The notes beneath the pieces were generated by a model. It did no database searches and was not told where the DNA came from. It saw only the letters and a list, made by a program, of their open reading frames with translations. Both the position numbers and the translations under genes were made by a program. A DNA stretch of 62,701 nt from Acetobacter sp. UBA5411. GTDB taxonomy: Bacteria > Pseudomonadota > Alphaproteobacteria > Acetobacterales > Acetobacteraceae. The stretch is taken from assembly GCF_002409645.1 (NCBI RefSeq), contig NZ_DHNR01000005.1, positions 74,550 to 137,250 of the forward strand, in the 5' to 3' direction. The stretch's first letter is position 1, and each line of letters begins with the position of its first letter. Below are positions 54,501 to 62,701 of the stretch, in pieces.

Positions 54501-56092
54501 TCGGAGAGAACCGCCAGCGGCGTGTCATCGCCCATGGAGCCGACAGCCTCGCTCGCCGTCTCGACCATCGGCTGGAGAATGTGCTCGAGTTCTTCAAGCG
54601 TGTTGCCGACAGACAGCTGACGGCGGCGCAGCTCTTCCGGCTGATACATAACGGGCTCGACGACATCGTCGCGCACCAGCGAACCGATCTTCTGGATCTT
54701 CTTGACCCACTGACCGAAGTCCTGACGGCCCGCCAGAAGGTCGAGCAGTTCGTCATTGCCATAGAGTTTGGCATTGTCGAGATCGACGCCGAGCATCTCG
54801 CCCGGACCAAGGCGGCCACGGCTGACGACGGCCGCTTCCGGCACCTTCACCATACCGGCTTCGGAACCGATGATCAGAAGATCACTTTTTGTCTGGGTGT
54901 AACGCAGCGGACGCAGGCCGGAGCGGTCCAGACCGGCGATGATCCAGCGCCCGTCTGTCGCGCACAGGGCGGCAGGTCCGTCCCACGGCTCCATGACGGC
55001 ATTGCAGTAGGCAAACATGTCGCGATGCGACGCCTTCATGCGGGAATGCGCGCCAACACTGGCCGGGATCATCAGCGCCTTGACCGCAGGCGCATCACGT
55101 CCAGCGTGGGTTAGCAGTTCAAAGACGTTGTCGAGTGTCGCCGTATCGGAACCACCGACCTGCACCACCGGCTTGATGTCGTTCATGAACGGATCAAGCT
55201 CGGGATCGGCCAGTCGTGTTTCGTGGCTGCGCATCCAGTTCGCGTTGCCGGAGATTGTGTTGATCTCGCCGTTATGGGCGACGCGACGGAAAGGCTGCGC
55301 CAGCTTCCATGTCGGGAACGTATTGGTCGAATAACGCTGATGATAGATCGCGAACCGGCTGACAAAACGCTCGTCCAGCAGATCTGGGTAAAAATCCGTC
55401 AGGTTTTCAGCAAGGAACATGCCCTTGTAGATCAGTGAGCGGCAGGACAGCGAGCAGATATAAAGATCAACCTGATCTGCAATGGCGGACTTTTCGATCC
55501 GACGACGGATTACATACAGGTCACGCTCGAAATCCGCTTCAGAGCGGTCCGTTTTGCCTCGGATGATGATCTGTTCGATTTCAGGCCGTGTCGCATTGGC
55601 TTTTTCACCAATGCACGAGGTATCGATCGGCACCTGACGCCAGCCATAGATGCTGTAGCCAAATTTAAGGATTTCCGTCTCGATGATCTGACGGCAGCGT
55701 TCCTGCGCGGCGAGGTCGGTCTTAGGAAGAAACACCTGCCCCACGGCCAGAGGCACGCCAGCATCGCGCTCTGCCTGCGGCACACCGATGGCGTCGGCGA
55801 AGAAGTCCTGCGGGATCTCGACATGGATACCCGCACCATCGCCCGTCTTGCCATCAGCATCGACAGCGCCGCGATGCCAGATCGCCTTCAGCGCCTCGAT
55901 GCCAGCCTCGACAACGTCACGACGCTTGCGGCCATCCAGTGCGGCGACAAGGCCCACACCGCAGGAATCGCGCTCGTCCGCCGGGTCATACAGGCCGTTC
56001 TGTAGCGCCTCGCTGTTGCGCTCCCAGTTGGCGACAAAAGCCTCGCCGCTTTCGCTGGCGGAGGAGAAACCTTCAAATGAGTCCATTGTCAT
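51533..56092 (-). CDS. gltB: Glutamate synthase (NADPH), large subunit
   Basis: GltB makes two glutamates from glutamine and 2-oxoglutarate. At 1519 residues it is the normal size. A 43-residue propeptide is followed by the Ntn nucleophile Cys44 (RDSCGVGLVAALDG). The central and FMN-binding synthase domains follow, with GLPWELGLAEAHQVL and LRTDGGIKTGRDVVIAAMLG. The 3Fe-4S cysteines are in MVRQCHSNTCPVGVC. The C-terminal beta-helix (GXGXG-like GAVAL... repeats around GANDYVGKGLSGATIVV) completes the enzyme. The ATG at 56092 overlaps the gltD stop as TAATG; the ATG at 56086 is an alternative. The gene order gltD-gltB is the reverse of E. coli. Confidence 0.97.
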   Translation of the reverse strand: MTMDSFEGFSSASESGEAFVANWERNSEALQNGLYDPADERDSCGVGLVAALDGRKRRDVVEAGIEALKAIWHRGAVDADGKTGDGAGIHVEIPQDFFADAIGVPQAERDAGVPLAVGQVFLPKTDLAAQERCRQIIETEILKFGYSIYGWRQVPIDTSCIGEKANATRPEIEQIIIRGKTDRSEADFERDLYVIRRRIEKSAIADQVDLYICSLSCRSLIYKGMFLAENLTDFYPDLLDERFVSRFAIYHQRYSTNTFPTWKLAQPFRRVAHNGEINTISGNANWMRSHETRLADPELDPFMNDIKPVVQVGGSDTATLDNVFELLTHAGRDAPAVKALMIPASVGAHSRMKASHRDMFAYCNAVMEPWDGPAALCATDGRWIIAGLDRSGLRPLRYTQTKSDLLIIGSEAGMVKVPEAAVVSRGRLGPGEMLGVDLDNAKLYGNDELLDLLAGRQDFGQWVKKIQKIGSLVRDDVVEPVMYQPEELRRRQLSVGNTLEELEHILQPMVETASEAVGSMGDDTPLAVLSERYRGLAHYFRQGFSQVTNPPIDSLRETRVMSLLTRLGNLGNILEETEDQCDLLQLPSPILTSGEFEALRKFCGDRGGSIDTTFIAAEGETGLREAIARIRREAEERVREGCSHVFLTDENQSAERAGIPTILAVAAVHTHLVRNSLRTFTSLNVRTSDVLDVHAVAVTLGVGATTVNPYLAQESIADRIRRGLCGDMSLRTAVERYRKAIDKGLLKIMSKMGISIMASYRGGCNFEAVGLSRALVAEFFPGMASRISGIGLGGIAKNILSFHEQAWDTSAAVLPVGGLYKLRRSGETHAFDGTLIHMLQTAVGTDSFSIYQRYADAVRRQPPVALRDLLDFKSDREAIPVESVESITQLRKRLIAPAISLGALSPEAHETLSIAMNRIGAKSDSGEGGEDPARAKPRPNGDNASSAIKQVASGRFGVTAQYLNDCRELEIKVAQGAKPGEGGQLPGFKVTELIAKLRHATPGVTLISPPPHHDIYSIEDLAQLIYDLKQINPDARVTVKLVARSGIGTIAAGVAKAKADAILISGHSGGTGASPLSSVKYAGLPWELGLAEAHQVLMLNRLRHRVTLRTDGGIKTGRDVVIAAMLGAEEFGIGTASLVAMGCIMVRQCHSNTCPVGVCSQDPAMRAKFEGTPEKVISLFSFIAEDVRNILASLGFKTLNEVIGRTDLLHQVSRGSEYLDDLDLNPLLVQADPGPHARYCTLEGRNEVPDTLDAQMIADARPLFDHGEKMQLQYNVQNTMRAIGTRISSMIVRQYGMATLAPGHLTVRLRGSAGQSLGAFAVQGLKLEVHGDANDYVGKGLSGATIVVRPSASSVLASNENAIVGNTVLYGATAGTLYAAGLAGERFAVRNSGATAVVEGCGSNACEYMTGGTVVILGDSGDNFGAGFTGGMAFVYDEDGSFEQKVNPDNVFWVRVDQKKWEEKLRALVEAHATETQSSYAAMLLHKWEEVLPRFWQVVPKDYAKIIGFAAPEQVAISA

Positions 56093-57525
56093 TACTCCGC
56101 AGCCAGAGAAGAAGAACGGGCGGCAATCCACTGATCGATCTGCGCCGCCGCATCACGCCCATCACGGATGGCCCACACGACGAGGCTCGCGCCGCGCACG
56201 ATGTCGCCAGCGGCGAATACGCCCGGCACCGAAGTTTCGAAGCTGACACGATCAACCTGCAATGTACCCCAGCGTGAGGTCTTGAGATCATCCGCCTTCC
56301 ACAGTTCAGGAAGTGGCTCGGGGTCGAAGCCAAGCGCCTTGATGACCATGTCGGCGTGGACCGTAAACAGGCCGTCGGGCTCCGCCTCAATCGACTGACG
56401 CCCGGAACCGTCCGGCAAACCGAGGCGCATCTTCTGCGCCCGCACACCGGTGACGGTCGTGTCGCCAAGAAAGCTTTCGGGAGCCGCCAGCCAGACAAAT
56501 TCGACGCCCTCTTCCTCGGCGTTCTTCACTTCGCGCACGGAGCCCGGCATGTTCGCCTTGTCACGGCGGTAGAGACACTTCACGGACTTCGCGCCCTGAC
56601 GAATGGCCGTGCGCACGCAGTCCATGGCCGTGTCGCCACCACCGATGACCACGACATCCTTGCCTGCGGCATCCAGTTCGCCTTCCGGCAGCGCATCACC
56701 CAACGAGCGACGGTTGGAGGCTGTCAGATAGTCCAGCGCCCGCACAATTCCGCCAAGCCCTGAACCCGGTCCGCCAATCTCACGCGATTTGTAGACGCCG
56801 GTCGCAACCAGCACGGCATTGTGCTTTTTGCGCAGTTCCTCGAACGCGATCTCACCTTCGCCCGCGCCAATACCCTGACCGAGATGGAAGATGACGCCCT
56901 GCTCCTCCAGAACCTTCTGGCGACGCAGCACAATGTCCTTTTCCAGCTTGAAGCCGGGGATGCCGTAGATCAGCAGGCCACCAACACGGTCGTGGCGATC
57001 ATACACATGCACCTGATGACCGCTCGCCCGCAGACGTTCCGCTGCGGCCAGTCCCGCAGGGCCAGCGCCGATAATGCCGACGGAGCTTTCCAGCTCAACG
57101 ACCGGCATGACAGGCTTCACCCAGCCGTTCTCGAACGCTGTATCGGTGATGTAGCGCTCGACGGCACCGATGGTGACGCTGTCGAAATCCTTCTCGATAA
57201 CGCAGTTGCCTTCACAGAGCCGGTCCTGCGGGCAGATACGTCCGCAAATCTCGGGAAAGCTGTTGGTCGCCTGAGAGACGCTGTATGCCTCTTCCAGACG
57301 CCCGTCCGCCGCCAGCATCAACCAGTCAGGAATGTTGTTTCCCAGCGGACAATGAATGGAGCAGAACGGCACACCGCACTGGGAGCATCGACTGGACTGC
57401 GTGGCAGCCTGTTCCGGCGAGAATTCCTTATAGATCTCGTCGAAATCCTTACGCCTCTCGTCCGCGAGACGTTTGGGCGGCTGGGCCTGCGGGACAGAGA
57501 CGAACGAGAGCATCTTTGCGGTCAT
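56092..57525 (-). CDS. gltD: Glutamate synthase (NADPH), small subunit
   Basis: GltD transfers electrons from NADPH through FAD to GltB. The 477-residue protein has the N-terminal double 4Fe-4S cysteine clusters (SRCSQCGVPFCSIHCPLGNNIPD; ICPQDRLCEGNC). These are followed by the FAD Rossmann motif VGIIGAGPAGLAAAERL, the NADPH-binding VVVIGGGDTAMDCVRTA, and the ATG-box-like VPGVFAAGDIVRGASLVVWA. It is the first gene of the gltDB operon and overlaps gltB by one base. The 57526-57781 gap contains only a small inverted repeat (GACAGC-AAA-GCTGTC at 57668-57682) of unknown use. Confidence 0.96.
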   Translation of the reverse strand: MTAKMLSFVSVPQAQPPKRLADERRKDFDEIYKEFSPEQAATQSSRCSQCGVPFCSIHCPLGNNIPDWLMLAADGRLEEAYSVSQATNSFPEICGRICPQDRLCEGNCVIEKDFDSVTIGAVERYITDTAFENGWVKPVMPVVELESSVGIIGAGPAGLAAAERLRASGHQVHVYDRHDRVGGLLIYGIPGFKLEKDIVLRRQKVLEEQGVIFHLGQGIGAGEGEIAFEELRKKHNAVLVATGVYKSREIGGPGSGLGGIVRALDYLTASNRRSLGDALPEGELDAAGKDVVVIGGGDTAMDCVRTAIRQGAKSVKCLYRRDKANMPGSVREVKNAEEEGVEFVWLAAPESFLGDTTVTGVRAQKMRLGLPDGSGRQSIEAEPDGLFTVHADMVIKALGFDPEPLPELWKADDLKTSRWGTLQVDRVSFETSVPGVFAAGDIVRGASLVVWAIRDGRDAAAQIDQWIAARSSSLAAE

Positions 57526-57781
57526 GCGCTGGCTTCCTTAACCCGGCCGGTCACTCTGGGCGGGGCATACTGGCTAACTGGGAACCTTTTCCGTCGAGAC
57601 ACGACTGGTCATCCGGCATTTCCGGCAGGTCCTGAATTGCGATAGCGCAGGCGCGCACGCGACAAAAGACAGCAAAGCTGTCCTATTAAGCGAAACGATT
57701 TCTCTTCCTCAGCCCGCCACACTCAACACAACCAAAAAATGTGACAGTAATGCTGATCTAAAAATACCCAGAAAGCTGATT

Positions 57782-58738
57782 TCAAACGTTAACTTTGTCA
57801 CCACCGGGAGCGTAGCGTTTCATATAGGCGGGCACGATCATGTCCATAGCGACGGGAGCTATTCCCAGATCGCGGAACCCCGGCAGATTCTCATCCACCA
57901 CATTATCGACCGTCAGCATCTTCAACTGATCACGGGTCAGCATACGCCCCGGCAGATGCTCCAACACCGCCGCCTGCAAGGAGGCCAGACCGGAAGGCAC
58001 CTCAAAAATCGGCTTGTTCCGCCCCGTCATTGCCAGCACACGCTCGGCGATGGCGCGCATGGTCAGGATTTCCGGACCACCCAACTCGCAAAGATGCGAA
58101 CGGGTAGACGGATTCTCGTCGAAGGCGCTGATAATGACCCTGATCGCTTCAGCGACATCCGCCACGTAAACCGGCTGCAGTTTCGTGGAAGCGCCATACA
58201 CGGGCATGACAAAGGGCGTGTAGCGCGCCACGCCCCCAAGCATGTTGAGAAAGTGATCTTCCGGCCCAAACAGCACGGACGCTCTTACAATAGTGGCTGG
58301 AGGAAAATGCCGCGTGACCTCTTCCTCACCTGCCGCCCGGCTACGTCCGTAGGCTGAGGGTGAAGTGGATGATGCGCCGATAGCCGACATATGCACAAAC
58401 GTCTGCACCCCGGCGGCAGCGGCCAGTCGCGCCACACGGGCAGCTCCTTCCACATTCACGGCATTCAGGGCTGCACTAGAAGGCGCGCCGAGGATGGCCG
58501 CAAGATTCACCACGACCGAGGCCTCAGACACGACCTCCGCCACAGCATCTTCATTCTGGACAGGCGCATAAAACGGAACAACCTGCCCCACATCGCCCAA
58601 CTGCCTCAGATCGTTCGCCAGATCCGTGCGACGGCACGCAACGCGGATTGCATACCCGTCAGCTGCCAGCTTCCGAACCAGATATTTTCCAAGAAAACCC
58701 GCTCCTCCGAACACAGTTGCCGTCTTGCGACCGATCAT
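57782..58738 (-). CDS. NAD(P)-binding epimerase-like protein (NDUFA9-like atypical SDR)
   Basis: The 318-residue protein has an N-terminal Rossmann site TVFGGAGFLGKYLVRKLA (GxxGxxG), then VVNLAAILG, FVHMSAIGASS and YGRSRAAGEEEV, where the Tyr-x-x-x-Lys of classical SDRs is replaced by Tyr-x-x-x-Arg. The rest contains the substrate domain with LQPVYVADVAEAI and a C-terminal tail of helices. This matches the atypical SDR family containing complex I subunit NDUFA9, common near quinone or respiration genes in Alphaproteobacteria. The exact role is not known. No operon partner is visible. Confidence 0.92.
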   Translation of the reverse strand: MIGRKTATVFGGAGFLGKYLVRKLAADGYAIRVACRRTDLANDLRQLGDVGQVVPFYAPVQNEDAVAEVVSEASVVVNLAAILGAPSSAALNAVNVEGAARVARLAAAAGVQTFVHMSAIGASSTSPSAYGRSRAAGEEEVTRHFPPATIVRASVLFGPEDHFLNMLGGVARYTPFVMPVYGASTKLQPVYVADVAEAIRVIISAFDENPSTRSHLCELGGPEILTMRAIAERVLAMTGRNKPIFEVPSGLASLQAAVLEHLPGRMLTRDQLKMLTVDNVVDENLPGFRDLGIAPVAMDMIVPAYMKRYAPGGDKVNV

Positions 58739-59003
58739 GGCGTCATTCCTTCATGTCCAGTTTCTGCGAGGAAAATACTACAAGTTCCTTCCGGCACACC
58801 TTGCGCCACATCACCGGTTCCACAAAGCGGCAAAAGATAGAGCTGAAAACCCAGAAAAAACGCAGCAAAACGGGAGTGACGATAACGCCCGATCTCCACG
58901 ATTTCATATTCCGCACAAAAATCTTCACAATGCCCCTTGACCCTTTGGCGAGAGGCCTTTAAACGCCAGCTCCACCACCCGGTTGCACCGGGTTGTCATC
59001 TCA

Positions 59004-59090
59004 GCCCAGATGGCGGAATTGGTAGACGCGCAGGTTTCAGGTACCTGTGGCCGCAAGGTCGTGGAAGTTCGAGTCTTCTTCTGGGCACCA
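59004..59090 (+). tRNA. tRNA-Leu (anticodon CAG), CCA encoded
   Basis: The acceptor arms GCCCAGA and TCTGGGC pair perfectly, followed by A and CCA. The anticodon arm CAGGT-TTCAGGT-ACCTG has CAG at 59038-59040. A long variable arm (GGCCGCAAGGTCGT) marks a class II tRNA, and the T-loop is AGTTCGAGTCT. Confidence 0.97.
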
Positions 59091-59152
59091 CAAATTATTG
59101 TTTCCCAATAATTTGCAGTTAAGCAGCGAGTAATAATCACGCAAAGCGTGAT
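59091..59152. repeat. Two hairpins after tRNA-Leu
   Basis: CAAATTATTG and CAATAATTTG (59091-59100, 59106-59115) are perfect arms directly after the tRNA. ATCACGC and GCGTGAT (59136-59152) form a second, AAA-looped hairpin. Neither has a T-run on the plus strand, so processing or termination is uncertain. Confidence 0.5.
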
Positions 59153-59263
59153 CACCTTACTTCAGCTTATAAAATACCCCCTAAAATACATACAACGCCA
59201 AATTGAGCCATACGCTCAGGCCGGATGTTATCGGCAAAACGTGCCTGTCTACACGAAGGCTGA

Positions 59264-59575
59264 TCAGTTCCCCTGTTCCCCGAACAGTTCAGGTTTCTTT
59301 CTCGCAAACCAACCCATCATTTTTGCCGAGAGAGTCCGGCAGAATGAGACATCCTCGGCGAGCAACAGCAACCCGAGCGGCAACATCCACAGTCCCAGCA
59401 CAGGAAGAAATGACAGGACGCCTCCGGCGCAGAACAGGAGACCTGAAGGCACCCTGATCCACCACCGTGAAGGCTCGAGCAGCCAGTGAGCGCCCTTTTC
59501 CAGACGATCCGGCAATCTGGACAGGAGCACTGACCGGCGCTGGTCAAAAAGAGACATGTCGGATTTTGCGTTCAT
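59264..59575 (-). CDS. Small membrane protein, PGPGW-like
   Basis: The 103-residue protein has two closely spaced hydrophobic segments (VPSGLLFCAGGVLSFLPVLG; LWMLPLGLLLLAEDV) after a basic N-terminus. The arrangement matches small membrane proteins of the PGPGW kind found in many Alphaproteobacteria, whose function is not known. It is transcribed away from RNase D; the intervening 225 bases hold presumed promoters for both. Confidence 0.75.
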   Translation of the reverse strand: MNAKSDMSLFDQRRSVLLSRLPDRLEKGAHWLLEPSRWWIRVPSGLLFCAGGVLSFLPVLGLWMLPLGLLLLAEDVSFCRTLSAKMMGWFARKKPELFGEQGN

Positions 59576-59800
59576 ATCCTGAGTCTAGGCCGATCAGGCG
59601 AATTAGCGAAACATATCCGACATGGCGCATAGATTCCGGTCTGGGCAATGCGACTTTCCCGCGTCGATTCGGTCAGAATCCATGTGCAATATTCCGCCAT
59701 ATTTTCATGTCGCGCATCGCGCCGCCCTGCTTGCGAAGGCGGCTTCGGATTACTATTGCTCACGACTGGCAATCATTACCCCTGAAGGATAAGGCACCCC

Positions 59801-60457
59801 ATGCGCGACAGGATCAGTAACGATGGCCCAATAACGCTGCATCGGGACGACCTTCCCGATGATCTCGATCTTGGGAATTGCGTCGCCATCGATACGGAGA
59901 CCATGGGTCTGCGCCCCTATCGTGACCGTCTGTGTCTGGTGCAGCTTTCCGCTGGCGATGGCTCTGCCCATCTGGTGCAGATCGTGCCGACCGAACCCGG
60001 TGGCCCACCAGCAGATTGCCCCAATCTGAAGCGCCTTCTCTCCGACCCTGCCGTCACCAAGCTGATGCATTTCGCACGATTTGACGTGGCGATCCTCCAG
60101 CATACGCTCGGAATCACCGTCGCACCGGTCATCTGCACCAAGATCGCCGCCCGCCTCGTCCGTACCTTCACGGATCGGCATGGACTGGCCGCGCTTTGTC
60201 GGGAAATGCTTGGCGTCGAGATGAGCAAGCATCAGCAGAGTTCGGACTGGGGTGCGCCGCATCTGACACCGGAGCAACTGGCATACGCCGCGTCCGACGT
60301 GCTGCATCTTCATGCTCTCTGGGAAAAGCTGGAAGCCCTGCTGGTCAGGGAAAATCGCCGTGATCTCGCTCAGGCCTGCTTCGACTTTCTGCCTGCCCGC
60401 GCCCGTCTTGATCTGCTCGGGTATGACGAGCCAGACATTTTCTCCCATCGCGCCTGA
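59801..60457 (+). CDS. rnd: Ribonuclease D, short form without HRDC domains
   Basis: This 3'-5' exoribonuclease of 218 residues processes tRNA 3' ends and other RNA. The DEDDy active site is complete: Asp31 and Glu33 in AIDTETMGL, the Asp in HFARFDVAILQ, and Tyr and Asp in YAASDVLHLHALW. E. coli RNase D has two C-terminal HRDC domains, absent here, as is usual for the short alphaproteobacterial form. AAGGATAAGG before the ATG supports the start. It is the first gene of a run ending in lipopolysaccharide genes. Confidence 0.93.
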   Translation: MRDRISNDGPITLHRDDLPDDLDLGNCVAIDTETMGLRPYRDRLCLVQLSAGDGSAHLVQIVPTEPGGPPADCPNLKRLLSDPAVTKLMHFARFDVAILQHTLGITVAPVICTKIAARLVRTFTDRHGLAALCREMLGVEMSKHQQSSDWGAPHLTPEQLAYAASDVLHLHALWEKLEALLVRENRRDLAQACFDFLPARARLDLLGYDEPDIFSHRA

Positions 60458-60494
60458 CTTTATTGCCCGAATTTTAGGTGTGGATCAGGTGGTT

Positions 60495-61577
60495 ATGATT
60501 GACCGTCGCGCCTTCACGGACGATAGAAACGGCATGAGCCATACCGTCTCTTCCGGATCATCCGCCGTCCTCGACAGCGTGATCGCTCCTCCATCAGACC
60601 GTGACCCTCTGGGTGCGGCCCGTCGCACGCTGGCCACTGAAGCGGACGGTCTGTCTGCGCTTGGGCGTGCAATGGATGCTGAAGATGGACTGGGCGCGGC
60701 GTTTTGTCAGGCCGTCGATCAGATCGCGGAACTCGAAGGCCGTGTGGTCGTGACCGGCATCGGCAAGTCCGGCCATATCGGACGCAAGATACAGGCCACG
60801 CTCAGCTCGACCGGCACCCCAGCCATCTTCGTGCATCCCGTTGAAGCATCACATGGTGATCTCGGCATGGTGGCGCGTGGCGATGCTGTGCTGGCTCTCT
60901 CAAACTCCGGCGAGACTGCTGAACTGGCGGATATCGTCGAACACAGCCGTCGCTTCGGCCTGCCGCTGATCGCCATGACGGCGCGCCCAACTTCGACGCT
61001 CGCACGCGCCGCCGACCTCGTTCTGCTGCTTCCTTCCGTGCCGGAGGCCTGCCCGATGGGTCTGGCCCCGACGACGAGCAGCCTGCTTCAGCTCGCCCTT
61101 GGCGACGCTCTGGCCGTCGCACTGATGGAAAGACGCGGCTTTACCGCCGGTGACTTCGGCGTTTTTCATCCGGGCGGCAGTCTCGGCGCGCGTCTTCGAA
61201 GCGTGAAGGACCTGATGCGGACGGGCGAGGCACTGCCGCTTGTATCGCCCGATACGGTCCTGCGGGACGTTATTGTCGAGATGACCCGGAAGGCGTTGGG
61301 CTGTGTCGGCATTGTGGATGCACACGACAAGCTCGTCGGCATTATCACAGACGGTGATCTGCGTGGCGCTCTGGACCGTGATCTTGCCACCACCCCGGCA
61401 TCGGCGGTGATGAATCCTTCTCCCCTGACTGTCTCGGCCGACATGCTTGGCGTTGAGGCGCTGCGCATCATGAATGACCGCCCCAAGCCGATCACGTCTC
61501 TTTTCGTGCTTGATGATGAGCAGCGTCCGACTGGCGTGCTGCATATCCACGACCTTCTGCGCGCCGGAGTCGCCTGA
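60495..61577 (+). CDS. kdsD: D-arabinose-5-phosphate isomerase (KpsF/GutQ family)
   Basis: This enzyme converts ribulose 5-phosphate to arabinose 5-phosphate, the first step of Kdo synthesis for lipopolysaccharide. The 360-residue protein has a SIS domain with VVVTGIGKSGHIGRKIQATL, VHPVEASHGDLGMV and LALSNSGETAELADIV, followed by two CBS domains (LPLVSPDTVLRDVI; VMNPSPLTVSADM). The start is uncertain: ATG at 60495 has CAGG five bases upstream, and ATG at 60534 is also plausible and gives a size nearer the family norm. It overlaps lptC by one base (TGATG), tying Kdo synthesis to lipopolysaccharide transport. Confidence 0.95.
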   Translation: MIDRRAFTDDRNGMSHTVSSGSSAVLDSVIAPPSDRDPLGAARRTLATEADGLSALGRAMDAEDGLGAAFCQAVDQIAELEGRVVVTGIGKSGHIGRKIQATLSSTGTPAIFVHPVEASHGDLGMVARGDAVLALSNSGETAELADIVEHSRRFGLPLIAMTARPTSTLARAADLVLLLPSVPEACPMGLAPTTSSLLQLALGDALAVALMERRGFTAGDFGVFHPGGSLGARLRSVKDLMRTGEALPLVSPDTVLRDVIVEMTRKALGCVGIVDAHDKLVGIITDGDLRGALDRDLATTPASAVMNPSPLTVSADMLGVEALRIMNDRPKPITSLFVLDDEQRPTGVLHIHDLLRAGVA

Positions 61578-62347
61578 TGTCAGACGATCAGACGCAGCAT
61601 GACCCGACACAGAACAACGAGACCGGAACCGGTGGTCGGGTAGAGAGACAGGATTTCAAACGCTCGGCGACGTCCGTGAAACGTCAGCGTGAAGTCATCG
61701 AAGCTGCGATCGTCACTGCCCGCAAGGCTCCCGGACAGAAGGAGCTTGCCCGCCGTCAGGCCACGCTCAAATGGGCGAAATGGCTGCTACCGTCACTGGC
61801 GCTGCTCCTGCTGGGCTCCATTGCCATCTGGCCTGAAATCGACCGCCTGATGAACGCCAACCGGGCGGCGCTGACGGAAGTTACGCGCCTCAAGATCGAA
61901 AGCGGCAATCTGGAAGGCGCTGTCTATCGCAGTGTGGACGCGCACGGACGCCCCTACATGATTACGGCGAAAACGGCGCACCAGATCAACGAAGACCGGA
62001 TCGATCTGATCAATCCGGCTGCCGATACGCTGTCGCAGGGCGGAGAATGGCTGTACCTTCAATCGGAACAGGGCGTTTACATGCAGCATGAGCAGTTGCT
62101 CGACCTGAAGGACGAAGTCACGCTCTACAGGGACGATGGCCTGATGATGCGCGGGCCGGTTGCCGATGTGTCCATGCATGACGGCGTGATCGCCTCTGAT
62201 TCCTGGGTTCATGCAGAGGGTCCGTTTGGAGTCCTTGACGCTAAAGGGTATTGGCTGTCGCAACATGAAGGTATTGCCCAGTTCCGCGGTCCCGGGCGAT
62301 TCATCCTGAATGACGATCGTAACGGACCGCACGACAAGGCCAGCTGA
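61577..62347 (+). CDS. lptC: LPS export protein LptC (long form)
   Basis: LptC is the bitopic inner-membrane protein that passes lipopolysaccharide from LptB2FG to LptA. The 256-residue protein has an unusually long cytoplasmic N-terminus of about 70 residues (TGTGGRVERQDFKRSATSV) before the single membrane helix (LLPSLALLLLGSIAIWPEI). The periplasmic beta-jellyroll has RPYMITAKTAHQ, LINPAADTL and SEQGVYMQHEQLLDLKDEV, all typical of LptC. E. coli LptC has about 190 residues. It overlaps kdsD by one base and abuts lptA with no gap. Confidence 0.92.
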   Translation: MSDDQTQHDPTQNNETGTGGRVERQDFKRSATSVKRQREVIEAAIVTARKAPGQKELARRQATLKWAKWLLPSLALLLLGSIAIWPEIDRLMNANRAALTEVTRLKIESGNLEGAVYRSVDAHGRPYMITAKTAHQINEDRIDLINPAADTLSQGGEWLYLQSEQGVYMQHEQLLDLKDEVTLYRDDGLMMRGPVADVSMHDGVIASDSWVHAEGPFGVLDAKGYWLSQHEGIAQFRGPGRFILNDDRNGPHDKAS

Positions 62348-62701
62348 ATGGTATCGCTTCGCACCTCTTCCCTGTTGTTCACCAAGCACTTGTGGCGGAG
62401 CCTTGCCCTGACTGGCGCCCTCGCCGTCTCCGGCACGAGCCTCACCGTTCTAGGAACAGCTCCAGCCTTTGCTCAGGCCATCGACCTGTCTCATGGCGGA
62501 CAGATTACCGTGACGGCTGTGGGTGGTTTTGACTGGGATCAGAACGCACAGAAGGTAACGGCGTATAATCAGGCGCAGGCAGTCAGGGGCGACGTCACTG
62601 TCACGGCTGACAAGCTGATCGCGTATTATCGCAAGAAAGCAGCCTCACCGGATGCGCAGGCACCGGGCGCAGCGCCTGCTGCAACGCCTGCAACGCCTGC
62701 A
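62348..62701 (+). CDS. lptA: LPS transport periplasmic protein LptA (start only, runs off the window)
   Basis: The reading frame begins directly after the lptC stop. A signal peptide with a hydrophobic core (SLALTGALAVSGTSLTVLG) ends at APAFAQA. The LptA jellyroll begins at DLSHGGQITVTAVGGFDWD and continues QAVRGDVTVTADKLIAYYR, the classical organic-solvent-tolerance (OstA) repeat. Toward the end is an Ala/Pro-rich insert (AAPAATPATPA), an unusual feature in the middle of LptA. The gene continues beyond 62701; lptB and rpoN would be expected next by analogy with other Gram-negatives. Confidence 0.9.
   Translation, partial: MVSLRTSSLLFTKHLWRSLALTGALAVSGTSLTVLGTAPAFAQAIDLSHGGQITVTAVGGFDWDQNAQKVTAYNQAQAVRGDVTVTADKLIAYYRKKAASPDAQAPGAAPAATPATPA

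Noticed and set aside
1..62701. CRISPR array or complete insertion sequence
   Set aside because: No regularly spaced direct repeats and no transposase gene were seen; the only mobile-element trace is the integrase remnant at 43606-43980.

Overview
The window looks like chromosomal DNA of an acetic acid bacterium (Alphaproteobacteria, Acetobacteraceae). The inference rests on recalled gene content and order (tsaD next to hemC, an RNase D - KpsF - LptC - LptA run, short class Ia nrdAB, a Hint-type secreted beta protein) and on palindromic terminator-like repeats; no database search was possible, and the genus is not assigned.

Layout. 1-4.5 kb: start of a secreted protein, tsaD, and divergently hemC-hemD and a SAM methyltransferase. 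4.7-10.3 kb: a three-gene RND metal-efflux operon (outer-membrane factor, adaptor, CzcA/CusA-type pump). 10.7-14.6 kb: accessory genes, namely a Fic-domain protein with a nuclease-like N-terminus and a duplicated secreted beta-rich protein. 14.6-16.8 kb: a Sel1-repeat protein and an Amt-family membrane protein lacking both pore histidines. 17.0-23.0 kb: a tightly packed purine-ring catabolism operon in which successive genes overlap: an HpxW-like Ntn amidohydrolase, allantoate amidohydrolase, ureidoglycine-glyoxylate aminotransferase, allantoinase PuuE, OHCU decarboxylase UraD and HIU hydrolase UraH. 23.2-27.0 kb: a proline-rich membrane protein, two tandem P-loop kinase-like paralogues and a lipid-linked-sugar flippase-like protein.

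27.1-30.8 kb: a small hypothetical protein, nrdB and nrdA, with two NrdR boxes exactly 31 bp apart upstream of nrdA. 31.1-32.1 kb: a Gfo/Idh/MocA dehydrogenase. 32.3-37.7 kb: pncA and a BMP-type (nucleoside/purine) ABC importer, which could feed the purine-degradation operon 10 kb away. 37.8-40.9 kb: YdcF, a DUF2075 P-loop protein and an orphan substrate-binding protein.

41.06 kb: tRNA-Asn, followed by an eroded island of about 3 kb. It holds a small two-gene unit, an AT-rich Panacea-type toxin-antitoxin pair and a P4-family integrase pseudogene with two in-frame stops. 44.6-51.4 kb: a glycosyltransferase-like protein, an envelope protein fusing a PG-binding domain to a superinfection-immunity-like membrane domain, a GH20 hexosaminidase and an aldo/keto reductase lacking the catalytic His. 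51.5-57.5 kb: glutamate synthase (gltD then gltB), which would assimilate ammonium released by purine catabolism. 57.8-62.7 kb: an NDUFA9-like dehydrogenase, tRNA-Leu(CAG), a small membrane protein, RNase D, arabinose-5-phosphate isomerase, LptC and the start of LptA, the last three being lipopolysaccharide synthesis and transport genes.
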